From NCBI GenBank assembly GCA_900555265.1, contig UNSL01000002.1, positions 1-64,000 of the forward strand: a stretch of 64,000 nt of DNA, in the 5' to 3' direction. Positions 35,805 through 44,954 of the stretch are shown piece after piece (positions within the stretch are counted from its first letter, which is position 1; every line of letters begins with the position of its first letter). The stretch comes from Candidatus Saccharimonadota bacterium (lineage in GTDB: Bacteria > Patescibacteriota > Saccharimonadia > Saccharimonadales > Saccharimonadaceae). Below the pieces are notes generated by a model. It saw only the letters and a program-made list of their open reading frames with translations, did not search any database and was not told the DNA's origin. The position numbers and the translations under genes are program-made.

Positions 35805-37370
35805 GTGAGAAAAATTAAATTTACCAAACGTTTCTGGATTAAATCAATATCAATCATTTTGCTTTTTTTGGCGGCATTTTGCTTAATTGCGGCGCGATAT
35901 AAATATATAGTCTTTAAAGATTCACAAATCGACGAGATAATTTTTTATTTCGTCAACGGATTAGCTGGTGGCAAATCTGACAATTTATGGTCGGCCGTCC
36001 TACAAAATCTTCCGCTGGTTTTCCTATTATTCGGCGCCTTATTAATCCCGATGTTCAATAAATCGATCTCTTTTATCAATCGCATAATCGCCTTCTGTTT
36101 GAAAAAAATCAAATCATCACGAAAACTCACTTTGCCGTTTTTGAGATTACGAAATCAAGCAATTTACTCGCTAAGTATGTTTTTAATTGCAATCGTCCTT
36201 CTGATTCAAAGTTTCGGCATCCCTAATTATATTTACGCCCTGACCCAATCGACCAAATTATACGAAGAAAATTATGTCAATCCAAAAACCGCCAAATTGA
36301 CTTTCCCAGAGAAAAAACGCAACTTAATATACATCTATTTAGAATCAATGGAAAACACTTTAGCGTCAAAGGCTAATGGTGGCAGCTCTGAAACCTCCAT
36401 CATTCCAGAGCTGGAAGAATTGGCGTTAAAAAATACCTCATTCTCAAACAAAGCATCCGGTGTCGGCGGCGCTTTGCCTGCAACAAACACTGGCTGGACT
36501 GTAGCGGGAATGGCTGCACAATCCGCTGGCGTTCCGCTAAAGGAAAACTTGGTTGGCGGACGCGACCATAACGCACTTGGCGAATTTAAGAGGTTTTTGC
36601 CAGGCGCTTATAGTCTTGGTGAGATTTTAGAAAAACAAGGCTATAATCAAACGTTCATTATGGGCTCTGAAGCAAGTTTTGGCGGACGCGATAAATTATT
36701 AACTCAGCATGGCAATTTCAATATCGAAGATTACAATTACGCCAAAAAACACGGAAAAATATCCGAAGATTACAAAGTTTGGTGGGGTTATGAAGATAAA
36801 AAATTATTCCAATTTGCCCGCGAAGAAGCTTCGCGCTTGGCGGCGTCAGACAAGCCATTCAACTTGCAATTATTGACCGCCGACACGCATTTTACCGACG
36901 GCTATTTGGACGAAACCTGCGCCAAAACCTTCAGTAATCAATACGACAATGTTCACGCTTGCTCCTCAAAACAAGTCGCCGCATTCGTCAATTGGGTTAA
37001 ATCTCAGCCATTTTATGAAAACACCACGATTGTCATTTCTGGCGACCATTTAGGAATGCAAACTTCATACTACGACGAAAAAATTGGCGGAACTAATTAT
37101 CAGCGAACCATTTACAACACGTTTATAAATCCAGCTATTTCGACTAGCTATTCAAAGAACCGCCAATTCACGACATTCGATATGTATCCGTCAACTTTGG
37201 CGGCGCTGGGCGTTAAAATTGACGGCGACCGATTAGGTCTGGGCACAAATTTATTTTCTGGAAAGAAAACCTTAGCCGAGCAATACGGTGGAATTGAAAA
37301 CTTAAATTCAGAACTTTCCAAACGTTCCGCTTATTACGAAAATAAGATTTTCACCAAATCCGGCAATTAG
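35805..37370 (+). CDS. membrane-anchored LtaS/sulfatase-family phosphoglycerol transferase
   Basis: The 521-residue protein has about four N-terminal membrane helices and a large extracytoplasmic alkaline-phosphatase-fold domain. Family features are IYIYLESMENT (about 176-186, metal-binding Glu), the nucleophile region PATNTGWTVAGM (catalytic Thr near 229-232) and ISGDHLGM (metal-binding Asp-His). LtaS-like enzymes polymerise glycerol-phosphate on a lipid anchor, while opgB-like ones modify glycans, so it probably decorates the envelope. An ATG at 35802 is the alternative start. It converges on galE with a 4-nt overlap. Confidence 0.8.
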   Translation: MRKIKFTKRFWIKSISIILLFLAAFCLIAARYKYIVFKDSQIDEIIFYFVNGLAGGKSDNLWSAVLQNLPLVFLLFGALLIPMFNKSISFINRIIAFCLKKIKSSRKLTLPFLRLRNQAIYSLSMFLIAIVLLIQSFGIPNYIYALTQSTKLYEENYVNPKTAKLTFPEKKRNLIYIYLESMENTLASKANGGSSETSIIPELEELALKNTSFSNKASGVGGALPATNTGWTVAGMAAQSAGVPLKENLVGGRDHNALGEFKRFLPGAYSLGEILEKQGYNQTFIMGSEASFGGRDKLLTQHGNFNIEDYNYAKKHGKISEDYKVWWGYEDKKLFQFAREEASRLAASDKPFNLQLLTADTHFTDGYLDETCAKTFSNQYDNVHACSSKQVAAFVNWVKSQPFYENTTIVISGDHLGMQTSYYDEKIGGTNYQRTIYNTFINPAISTSYSKNRQFTTFDMYPSTLAALGVKIDGDRLGLGTNLFSGKKTLAEQYGGIENLNSELSKRSAYYENKIFTKSGN

Positions 37371-38380
37371 CCGTTGTAGCCATTTGGGTTATTGCTTTGC
37401 CAATTCCAAGCGTCACGGCAAGCATCTTCAATCGTCAATTCTGCTCGCCAATCTAGCTCTCTCTCCGCCAAACCTGGGTCTGCATAGCACGCCGCAATGT
37501 CACCTGCTCGACGTGGCGTAACTTGATATGGGACATCGCGACCAGATGCTTTCTCAAACGCCTTCACTAATTCTAAAACCGAAGTACCACGACCAGTACC
37601 AATATTATAGACTTTATACTCGTTCGGTCGGCCTAAATTCTCCAGAGCTGCCACGTGAGCCTTTGCCAAATCAACCACGTGAATATAATCGCGCACACCA
37701 GTTCCATCTGGAGTGTCATAATCGTCACCAAAAACGCTCAAATGGTCTCGCTTGCCGACAGCAACTTGCGACACAAACGGCAGAAGATTATTTGGAATTC
37801 CGGAAGGATCTTCCCCGATGCGGCCACTCGGATGCGCGCCAACTGGATTAAAATAGCGGAGAGACGTAAATTGCCAATCTTGATTCGTTGCAGAAATATC
37901 GCGGAGCATTTGCTCAATCATCAACTTTGTTTGGCCATATGGATTTGTGGCAGACAACGGCATATCTTCGATAATTGGTAATCGAGCTGGGTCGCCGTAA
38001 ACTGTTGCCGAGCTAGAAAACACCAATTTCTTCACGTCAAATTCTTGCATCACATCAAGCAAAACCAACGTGCTTTCGAGGTTGTTTTTATAGTAAAGAA
38101 GTGCCTTTTCAACCGATTCACCAACAGCCTTCAACCCAGCAAAATGAATTACAGCATCAATTTTCTCAGACTTAAACAATTCTGATAGTCGCCGATGATC
38201 GCATAGATCAAATTCATGAAGCGGTATTGATTGACCAGTGATTTCTTCAACTCGCCTCAGACTCTCGACGGATGAATTTGATAAGTTATCGACCACCACT
38301 ACATTATGATTTGACGATAATAGTTCGATGATAGTGTGACTGCCGATATATCCAGCGCCACCAGTGACAAGAATATTCAT
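37367..38380 (-). CDS. galE: UDP-glucose 4-epimerase
   Basis: GalE interconverts UDP-glucose and UDP-galactose, supplying galactose for surface glycans. The 337-residue short-chain dehydrogenase has TGGAGYIGSHT (6-16), the SSATVYGD and NPYGQTK (catalytic Tyr, Lys) motifs and the RYFNPVGAHPSG segment. The ATG lies 6 nt after TATGTT. Confidence 0.94.
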   Translation of the reverse strand: MNILVTGGAGYIGSHTIIELLSSNHNVVVVDNLSNSSVESLRRVEEITGQSIPLHEFDLCDHRRLSELFKSEKIDAVIHFAGLKAVGESVEKALLYYKNNLESTLVLLDVMQEFDVKKLVFSSSATVYGDPARLPIIEDMPLSATNPYGQTKLMIEQMLRDISATNQDWQFTSLRYFNPVGAHPSGRIGEDPSGIPNNLLPFVSQVAVGKRDHLSVFGDDYDTPDGTGVRDYIHVVDLAKAHVAALENLGRPNEYKVYNIGTGRGTSVLELVKAFEKASGRDVPYQVTPRRAGDIAACYADPGLAERELDWRAELTIEDACRDAWNWQSNNPNGYNG

Positions 38381-38386
38381 ACACTT

Positions 38387-38392
38387 AACATA
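38387..38392 (-). promoter_or_regulatory. leaderless -10 box of galE
   Basis: TATGTT on the minus strand, 6 nt before the ATG; a weaker -10 than most, but no ribosome site is present. Confidence 0.45.
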
Positions 38393-38415
38393 TCACAAAA
38401 TGACTATTTATTTTA

Positions 38416-38442
38416 TTAGCACTCTTGCACTGAGAGTGCTAA
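38416..38442 (+). promoter_or_regulatory. CIRCE operator (HrcA site) of clpB
   Basis: A perfect 9-bp inverted repeat, TTAGCACTC-N9-GAGTGCTAA, identical to the CIRCE consensus bound by the heat-shock repressor HrcA. The HrcA gene is not in this window but is predicted elsewhere in the genome. Confidence 0.93.
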
Positions 38443-38453
38443 TTTGTTATGAT
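38425..38453 (+). promoter_or_regulatory. clpB promoter within CIRCE
   Basis: TTGCAC (38425-38430) lies in the CIRCE spacer, then 17 bp, TATGAT (38448-38453). HrcA binding would block the -35 directly. Confidence 0.6.
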
Positions 38454-38529
38454 AACTACATCAAGTTTTACCATTCTGTCTTTTGTCGGGGCGTAACAAA
38501 TTAGGACTAAAAACCAAAAGGAGGATTTT

Positions 38530-40677
38530 ATGCCACCAAACATGAATCAAGAAGAAACAACTAAACCACTCGAAAAATTCGGTACAGACATAACGGCGCT
38601 AGCACGCGAGGGTAAACTCGATCCAGTGATCGGTCGAGATGAAGAAATTCGACGCACTATGCAGATTTTAAGTCGCCGCACTAAAAATAATCCCGTTCTC
38701 ATCGGCGAGCCGGGAGTTGGTAAAACCGCAATTGTTGAGGCGTTGGCACAGCGAATTGTCAAAGGCAACGTTCCCGCTTCACTAAAGGACAAGCGGCTAA
38801 TTTCTCTGGAAATTTCCAGTCTTCTGGCGGGCGCTAGTTTCCGTGGGCAATTTGAGGATCGACTGAAGGCTGTCTTGAAAGAAGTAGAAGACGCAGCCGG
38901 CGAGATTATTCTTTTTGTCGATGAAATTCACACCATGGTTGGCGCTGGAAAAAGCGAAGGCAGCATGGATGCGGGCAATATGTTAAAGCCGGCGCTGGCT
39001 CGCGGAAAATTGCATATGATTGGCGCGACGACGCTCGCTGAATATCGTCAATATGTCGAAAAAGATGCCGCTCTAGAACGAAGGTTTCAACCAGTTTACG
39101 TTGGCGAACCAAGCTTTGACGACACTGTTGCCATTTTGCGCGGATTGAAGGAAAAATACGAAATTCATCACGGAGTAAAAATTGCTGATGACGCAATCGT
39201 GGCAGCCGCCAGATTGTCCACCAGATATTTGCCCGACCGATTCTTGCCAGACAAAGCAGTCGACTTGCTTGACGAAGCGACCAGCTCGCTCAAAATGCAA
39301 TTAGAAAGCGTGCCAATTGCGCTAGATCGATTGAACAATAGACGCTTGCAATTGGAAATCGAGGAAGCGGCGCTAAAAAAGGACAAATCCGACCACGCCA
39401 ATATTCGCAAAGATGAAATCAAGGAGCAAATTGCCGAAATTCGCGCAAAAGCCGAAGTGATTGATAAGAAATGGCAACACGAAAAAGACATTTTGCAAAC
39501 CGTCAACACGACTACCGAAAAAATGGACAATCTGCGCTCACAATTAGAAATTGCTGAACGCGACGCCGACCTCGCCACCGCCAGCCGCATTAAGTATGGC
39601 GATTTGCCGGAGCTGGAGAAAAAATTAGCAAGCGCCCGCGAGGAGCTAGCAGCAATTCCAACTCACGATCGATTACTCCGCGAAGAAGTTACGCCTGATG
39701 ATATCGCTGGCGTGGTGGCTCGCTGGACCGGAATTCCAGTGGAGCGATTGATGGAAAGCGAATCTAGCAAATTGACCAAATTGGAAGAATCGATCAGCCG
39801 CCAAGTCATCGGACAAGATCGCGCCGTAACAGCTGTAGCAAGCGCCATTCGTAGGTCGCGCGCTGGACTCGGCGATATCAATCGACCAATTGGCTCATTC
39901 CTATTCCTCGGCCCTACTGGCGTGGGAAAAACAGAAGTCGCCCGCAGTTTATGTCGTGAATTATTCGACGACGAGCACGCCATAATTCGAATTGACATGA
40001 GTGAATATATGGAACGCCACGCCGTAGCCAGATTGATCGGTTCACCTCCAGGATATGTCGGCTACGATCAAGGCGGTCAATTGACGGAAGCCGTTAGACG
40101 ACGTCCGTATAGCGTGGTTTTATTTGACGAAATCGAAAAAGCACACCCCGACGTGTTTAACGTACTATTGCAAGTTTTGGACGATGGGCGATTGACGGAC
40201 GGACAAGGACGAACGATTGACTTTAGCAACACCATTATCATCATGACCAGCAACGTCGGATCGCAAATGATTATGGACTACACGGGCGACGATATTAGCT
40301 CGCTCGACAATCAAATTTTAGAAACGCTTCGTGGTCATTTCCGCCCAGAATTCTTAAACCGAATTGACGACATCGTGATTTTTGATCGCATTCATCCTGA
40401 ATCGATGCGTGCGATTGTTGATGTGCAATTAGAAAAAGTTGTTCGCCAAGTTAAGGATAGTCGCGACATAACGCTGAATTTTGACAATAGCGTTCGTGAT
40501 ATGTTGGCGCGAGACGGCTACGACCCGAGTTTCGGCGCTCGACCACTTAAGCGTTTGATTCAAAGACGCGTGCTTGATCCTTTGGCGCTCGAACTGATCG
40601 ACGGGCGAATTCACGACGGAGATACGGTAAAAGTTGCTGCCGTGGATGATCGAATTGCCTTTACGAATATCGTATAA
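38530..40677 (+). CDS. clpB: ClpB-type disaggregase, without N-domain
   Basis: The 715-residue Hsp100 protein has two AAA+ modules: Walker [10 protein letters not shown] (about 58-66) and GPTGVGKTE (about 461-469), with Walker B FVDEIH and [12 protein letters not shown]. The coiled-coil middle domain (about 270-390) is present but short, pointing to ClpB rather than ClpC/ClpA; it rescues aggregated proteins with DnaK. The N-terminal Clp repeat domain is absent, as the protein starts close to AAA1. The ATG follows AAAGGAGGA. Its stop codon is inside the -10 box of the next gene. Confidence 0.92.
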   Translation: MPPNMNQEETTKPLEKFGTDITALAREGKLDPVIGRDEEIRRTMQILSRRTKNNPVLIGEPGVGKTAIVEALAQRIVKGNVPASLKDKRLISLEISSLLAGASFRGQFEDRLKAVLKEVEDAAGEIILFVDEIHTMVGAGKSEGSMDAGNMLKPALARGKLHMIGATTLAEYRQYVEKDAALERRFQPVYVGEPSFDDTVAILRGLKEKYEIHHGVKIADDAIVAAARLSTRYLPDRFLPDKAVDLLDEATSSLKMQLESVPIALDRLNNRRLQLEIEEAALKKDKSDHANIRKDEIKEQIAEIRAKAEVIDKKWQHEKDILQTVNTTTEKMDNLRSQLEIAERDADLATASRIKYGDLPELEKKLASAREELAAIPTHDRLLREEVTPDDIAGVVARWTGIPVERLMESESSKLTKLEESISRQVIGQDRAVTAVASAIRRSRAGLGDINRPIGSFLFLGPTGVGKTEVARSLCRELFDDEHAIIRIDMSEYMERHAVARLIGSPPGYVGYDQGGQLTEAVRRRPYSVVLFDEIEKAHPDVFNVLLQVLDDGRLTDGQGRTIDFSNTIIIMTSNVGSQMIMDYTGDDISSLDNQILETLRGHFRPEFLNRIDDIVIFDRIHPESMRAIVDVQLEKVVRQVKDSRDITLNFDNSVRDMLARDGYDPSFGARPLKRLIQRRVLDPLALELIDGRIHDGDTVKVAAVDDRIAFTNIV

Positions 40678-40678
40678 T
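40673..40678 (+). promoter_or_regulatory. leaderless -10 box of the methyltransferase gene, overlapping the clpB stop
   Basis: TATAAT contains the TAA stop of clpB (40675-40677) and ends 6 nt before ATG 40685. Confidence 0.6.
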
Positions 40679-40684
40679 GGATAC

Positions 40685-41530
40685 ATGGATCAAATTCGCA
40701 GCGAGTACTTGGAAAATCATACCAACAAAACCTATCAAGAGCGGATGAATCAGACAGCGTCATCCAAATTCGGAGCTATCGCAAAACATCTTGGCGAAAA
40801 CGTCAAATTGCTTGATTTTGGTTCTGGTTTCTCGCCAGAATTCATCAAACAAGTGACGCAAGCAGAAGCTCACTACGTAGCCTATGATGTTTCACAAATC
40901 GTTCAATCTCAACTTCAAGAAAATAACATTGATTTTGTTACTAAAGAACAACTTGAAAACGCCGAAGACGAATTCGACATCATCTACATGTCGAGTGTAT
41001 TTCACGAGTTGATGAGCTATCTATCCCGACCCGAGCGCACTAAAACATTCGCAATACTAGATAGAGTACTCAAGCCCGACGGCACCATTATCATCCGTGA
41101 TTGGGGTCCCGGCGAGACGTCGAGCCTAGTCACGTCTATCGAAGTAGCATCCGAGGACGTTAACAATGAAGTTTGCACATGGATCGAAGCGCTTGTTAAA
41201 AATTCAGTGATTAGCATGCCTACTATCGCTTGCGACGACAATGATAATCCTATCGTTCCGTACATCTACAAGGCAAATAACCAAACTATTTACGAAATCA
41301 TGTTTCACGCGGTTTGGGGTCTAGATTCACTTGAACGCGAATCAAAAGAATCGTACGTTATCGTGGACAACCTTATTCACAAATGGATTTGCGCGCCACA
41401 CGGTTACAAAATAACACAGTCACAGAATGAATTCGATGAAACCTATTTGCCACATTTACAAAAATACTTCAAAATCGATAGTATTCCATGGCCAACAAAG
41501 GTTATTTACGAACTAAAAAAGAGATCGTAA
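40685..41530 (+). CDS. class I SAM-dependent methyltransferase
   Basis: The 281-residue protein has the SAM motif VKLLDFGSGFSPEF (about 40-53), the acidic strand YVAYDVS, and IIRDWGPGE, with a long C-terminal extension (about 160-281) that carries two His/Trp-rich helices. No substrate is apparent. I start at ATG 40685 (MDQIRS); a longer frame back to 40634 would overlap clpB and run through the promoter. Confidence 0.75.
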   Translation: MDQIRSEYLENHTNKTYQERMNQTASSKFGAIAKHLGENVKLLDFGSGFSPEFIKQVTQAEAHYVAYDVSQIVQSQLQENNIDFVTKEQLENAEDEFDIIYMSSVFHELMSYLSRPERTKTFAILDRVLKPDGTIIIRDWGPGETSSLVTSIEVASEDVNNEVCTWIEALVKNSVISMPTIACDDNDNPIVPYIYKANNQTIYEIMFHAVWGLDSLERESKESYVIVDNLIHKWICAPHGYKITQSQNEFDETYLPHLQKYFKIDSIPWPTKVIYELKKRS

Positions 41531-41566
41531 TAACACACCAGCAAACTTTATAGCACAACTACCACA

Positions 41567-42169
41567 ATGAATTACAACGATAAGCACCACAAACTAACCA
41601 TCAAATCAGCGCTTCTAGGAATCGGCAGAATGCTTGGTTTGCCGAAATATTTCCTAATAACAATTGTCGCGACCGTCGCCTTCGCCGTGATAATTTATTT
41701 CGCAATCAACGTCAATTTTTACGGACCGCTGATAATGTCGCGTCTGCCGATCCTCGATAAAATCGTGCTGCTCGGCTCGATGATTATAGACATCTTCAAA
41801 CAAGGTTTCACTTCACCAAATGGCTCGCTGCTTGTAATAGTGTCAATTCTTCAAGGCGTATCGATCGCCGCTGTAATTTTTACAGCAAAGAATAATCGCG
41901 ACAATGAAAAAACTGTATCTCGACAAGTCGGATTAAGCGGAATTGCATCAATTGCCGCAACAATTGGGCTTGGCTGCGTTCCCTGCGGAACATCACTAAT
42001 CTTACCAATTGTAACCCTATTTTTCTCAGGAGCCGCTGCCGCCACCGCCGCAAATATCGCCAGCACAATAGTCCTTTTGTTGGCTTTGCTGCTCAGTTTA
42101 TTATCGCTATATAAATCAGGTCAAATTATTTTTATGTACACAGAATTATCTAAACAGGAGAAAATATGA
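41567..42169 (+). CDS. membrane protein with CVPC motif, likely redox partner of the next gene
   Basis: The 200-residue protein has about five transmembrane segments and a CVPC pair (137-140) at the start of a membrane helix (GLGCVPCGTSLILP). The motif position recalls the membrane cysteine pairs of DsbB/CcdA-type electron carriers, though no sequence match to those is evident. Its stop overlaps the start of the DsbA-like gene by 4 nt (ATGA), so the two are made together. I propose a thiol-electron relay for the DsbA-like partner. Confidence 0.6.
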   Translation: MNYNDKHHKLTIKSALLGIGRMLGLPKYFLITIVATVAFAVIIYFAINVNFYGPLIMSRLPILDKIVLLGSMIIDIFKQGFTSPNGSLLVIVSILQGVSIAAVIFTAKNNRDNEKTVSRQVGLSGIASIAATIGLGCVPCGTSLILPIVTLFFSGAAAATAANIASTIVLLLALLLSLLSLYKSGQIIFMYTELSKQEKI

Positions 42170-42882
42170 ATCGACAAAAATCATCAGGCATAGCGCTTAT
42201 TTGGGTTCTTTCAGGAATTGTAATCGTGGGAATCGTGGCTTTGTTTATTTATGGAATTGTCAATCGCCCGCCGAATCGTCACATTGGTGACAATAAACCG
42301 TGGAATGAGAAAATGTCACAAGGATCCGTCGACGCGAAAAACGTATTCATTGATTATACTGACTATTTTTGCTCATTTTGCGCCGAAGTCGAAGCCGCAA
42401 CCAGCACAGAATTCTTCAAAAATGACTATATTAAATCCGGCAAAGTTCGTTATGAGTATCGTGTGGTAACGTTATTAAAAGAGATGACCAACAATACCGA
42501 AACTGGTGCTCACGCTGCGTTTTGTGCTGCTGATCAAGATAAATATTGGCAGTACACCCACGACATAGTTCCGCGCATTAAAAGCGATTATTTCGATAAA
42601 GGAATCGGCGTAAAAAACGTTGCTGTACCGAAAAAAATCCCCGCTCTTCCACTGGAATATTTCCTGACTTCCGCCAAAAATGTCGGCATGAATGAATCGC
42701 AATTTTCCGATTGTATGACTAAAAAACCACACCAAAAAGAAATTGATAGCAACACGCAAAAAGCCCTGTCGCTTGGCGTGAACGGCTTGCCGTACATGGT
42801 CATTAACGACTATCAAACCAGCGGATTCGCCGGTGGAGAAAACGGGTTAAGAAGCATTCTTAAGGCTGGCGGCGTCGAATAA
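42166..42882 (+). CDS. membrane-anchored DsbA-like thiol oxidoreductase (CSFC)
   Basis: An N-terminal membrane anchor (10-32) precedes a thioredoxin fold with CSFC (69-72) in YTDYFCSFCAEV and a cis-Pro loop (GVNGLPYMVIND). Two further cysteines occur (AAFCAAD, FSDCMTK). It is a DsbA/BdbD-type secreted-protein oxidant. The ATG follows AGGAGA and overlaps the CVPC membrane protein gene by 4 nt. A weak hairpin at 42940 may terminate it. Confidence 0.85.
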   Translation: MNRQKSSGIALIWVLSGIVIVGIVALFIYGIVNRPPNRHIGDNKPWNEKMSQGSVDAKNVFIDYTDYFCSFCAEVEAATSTEFFKNDYIKSGKVRYEYRVVTLLKEMTNNTETGAHAAFCAADQDKYWQYTHDIVPRIKSDYFDKGIGVKNVAVPKKIPALPLEYFLTSAKNVGMNESQFSDCMTKKPHQKEIDSNTQKALSLGVNGLPYMVINDYQTSGFAGGENGLRSILKAGGVE

Positions 42883-42939
42883 TTATTTGATTTGCCGTAT
42901 AGAACTGCGCCGTTTCCATTATCAAAAATATCAAGCATC

Positions 42940-42964
42940 CGCTTACGATAAGCGTAACGTTTTT
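42940..42964 (+). terminator. possible terminator after the DsbA-like gene
   Basis: CGCTTA pairs with TAAGCG (loop CGA), followed by TAACGTTTTT. The stem is only 6 bp, so this is a weak candidate. Confidence 0.4.
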
Positions 42965-42978
42965 CTATTTGTTTCAAG

Positions 42979-44097
42979 TTATTCCCACTTAAATAACTTA
43001 ATAGCTAAGAAATAGACGGTAAAAGTCCAAGCCGCGATAATACCGAATTGCGGCAAGACTTCCATGAAACTTGCATGTTCGGTCATAATTAGCCGGAATC
43101 CATCCGTAACTGGAGTCAGAGGAATAAACTGAGCGACACTTCGCAGCCATTCTGGAAATAGATGAAGTGGAAAAAACGTACCAGATAAAAACATCATCGG
43201 GAAAGAAATTAAGTTACTTAATGACGATGACTGATCTTCGTTCTCTGATAACCCGGCAATCAATAACCCCACACCCACAGTCATAAATGCAGACAATACA
43301 GACATCATTACAAATAGCGCCCAATCGCCTCGCATATTAAAGTGGAATATCAACGTCCCAGCGATAACCATCATTACCAAACTAAGCAAGGAAATCGTCG
43401 TATAATGAATTGCCGTGGAGATGATTAACTGGCCCGAAGTAAAAGGCGCCGCGCGTAACCGACGATATAAACCACGTTTCTTTTCAGCCGGTATTTGGTT
43501 AGATAGACCAAAAATACCCATACTCATCAAACTGAAAGTTAACAGTCCCGTAAACATGTAATCAAACGATTTCAGCTGCTCATCTCCAATCGCTTTACCA
43601 ACAGCTTTAAGCGGAGCTTCAGGTTGACCCATCTGACTATTGATACTATTGGTAATTTGATTCATCACTGCCACCAACGCGCCGCCTGTTTGTTCAGAAC
43701 CCTTGGAGTAAATAACATTCATCGTGCCTGTTGGAATAGGATGATTACCATTATTTTTTATCGCGCCAAAATCACTCGGAAGCTCAATAATACCGTTAAG
43801 CTCCGACCGCTTCATCTTTTCACGTGCGTCATTCATATCTTTAACGTCTTTAATTTTGAGAATCGAATCCTTAGAATTTTCTTTGGCATTTTTAACGAAA
43901 CTTTTGGCAAATTCCGTCTGCGAATTGTTGACAATTGCAATATTAAAACTGGTCGAATCATTACTAAAAACTGACCCAAAAACCAATAGAAAAATCAGCG
44001 GAAAAAGAAAGGTGAAAAATAGTGCCATTTTATCTCGAACGAAACGCTTTTGCTGAGCGCGAACTTGCCCGAATATTCCAATCCAATATTTTTTCAT
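42979..44097 (-). CDS. ABC-2 type exporter permease
   Basis: The 372-residue protein has one N-terminal membrane helix, a long extracytoplasmic loop (about 45-160) and five C-terminal helices, as in the YhfA/ABC2_membrane_3-type permeases, with the FPMMFLSGTFFPLHLFPEW signature near the end (in part). Directly follows its ATPase by one base. Substrate could be a drug, peptide or lipid; not decidable. Confidence 0.85.
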   Translation of the reverse strand: MKKYWIGIFGQVRAQQKRFVRDKMALFFTFLFPLIFLLVFGSVFSNDSTSFNIAIVNNSQTEFAKSFVKNAKENSKDSILKIKDVKDMNDAREKMKRSELNGIIELPSDFGAIKNNGNHPIPTGTMNVIYSKGSEQTGGALVAVMNQITNSINSQMGQPEAPLKAVGKAIGDEQLKSFDYMFTGLLTFSLMSMGIFGLSNQIPAEKKRGLYRRLRAAPFTSGQLIISTAIHYTTISLLSLVMMVIAGTLIFHFNMRGDWALFVMMSVLSAFMTVGVGLLIAGLSENEDQSSSLSNLISFPMMFLSGTFFPLHLFPEWLRSVAQFIPLTPVTDGFRLIMTEHASFMEVLPQFGIIAAWTFTVYFLAIKLFKWE

Positions 44098-44098
44098 G

Positions 44099-44860
44099 TT
44101 AATCCCGAATTGCCTTTCCTGTTAAATCAATAAACACGTCCTCTAAGTTGGCCTGCTCGACAACTTGTTCCTTCTTAAAACCGCGCGCTAATAATTGCTG
44201 GATGAGATTATGTGGCGTATCAATTGTGATAATCTTACCACTATCCATAATCGCCAGACGATCACACAATAATTCCGCCTCGTCCATATAATGCGTCGTC
44301 AAAAGAATCGTAATTCCCTCGTTGCGTATTTCCTCAATCAAGTCCCATAAATTTCGGCGCGCCTGCGGATCAAGCCCCGTGGTCGGCTCGTCCAGAAACA
44401 ACACTTTTGGATTATTCACCAATGTCGAAGCAATCGCAAAACGCTGTTTTTGACCACCAGAAAGCTGCTCGACGTAATTCTTAGCCTTTTCCGTCAATTG
44501 AACCTTAGCGAGCAGCGCCTCGGTATCAACCGTCCGACCATATAAACTACCAAACATTTTCAATTGTTCACGTAAAGTCAGTTTGTCATAAAAAGCCGTC
44601 GACTGAAGCTGAATGCCAATTATATTCTTAATGTCCTTAGGTTTCTTAGCGACATCTATACCGTCAATTGTAGCCGTACCGCCGTCAATTGACCTGAGTG
44701 CTTCCAGCATTTCCAACGTTGTTGTTTTACCCGCGCCGTTAGGACCAAGAATCCCAAATATCTCGCCCTTTTTAACTTCAAACGACACGCCGTCGACCAC
44801 GTTATTTCCATCATAAGTTTTAACGAGTTTATCGACTTTTATAATTGGCTCGAGTTCCAC
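44099..44860 (-). CDS. ABC-2 exporter ATP-binding protein
   Basis: A 253-residue ATPase with Walker A GPNGAGKTT (about 38-46), signature LSGGQKQR and Walker B VLFLDEPTTGLD, followed by the C-terminal helix of DrrA/CcmA-like exporters. GTG start at 44860 after GAGAGGA. It pairs with the permease at 42979. Confidence 0.9.
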   Translation of the reverse strand: MELEPIIKVDKLVKTYDGNNVVDGVSFEVKKGEIFGILGPNGAGKTTTLEMLEALRSIDGGTATIDGIDVAKKPKDIKNIIGIQLQSTAFYDKLTLREQLKMFGSLYGRTVDTEALLAKVQLTEKAKNYVEQLSGGQKQRFAIASTLVNNPKVLFLDEPTTGLDPQARRNLWDLIEEIRNEGITILLTTHYMDEAELLCDRLAIMDSGKIITIDTPHNLIQQLLARGFKKEQVVEQANLEDVFIDLTGKAIRD

Positions 44861-44942
44861 TCCGTAAATTCCTCTCTGTTGTGATTTTGATTAAGTTAGT
44901 CTCTACTTATCGTCAATTATAACAAAACCAAAATACTAATGC

Positions 44943-44948
44943 TATACT
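44943..44948 (+). promoter_or_regulatory. leaderless extended -10 box of the deacetylase gene
   Basis: TGCTATACT with TATACT 6 nt before ATG 44955; no ribosome site. Confidence 0.55.
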
Positions 44949-44954
44949 TATAGT

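Noticed and set aside
40634..40684. Longer N-terminus of the methyltransferase inside clpB
   Set aside because: Residues come from the clpB 3' end in another frame and run through the -10 box.
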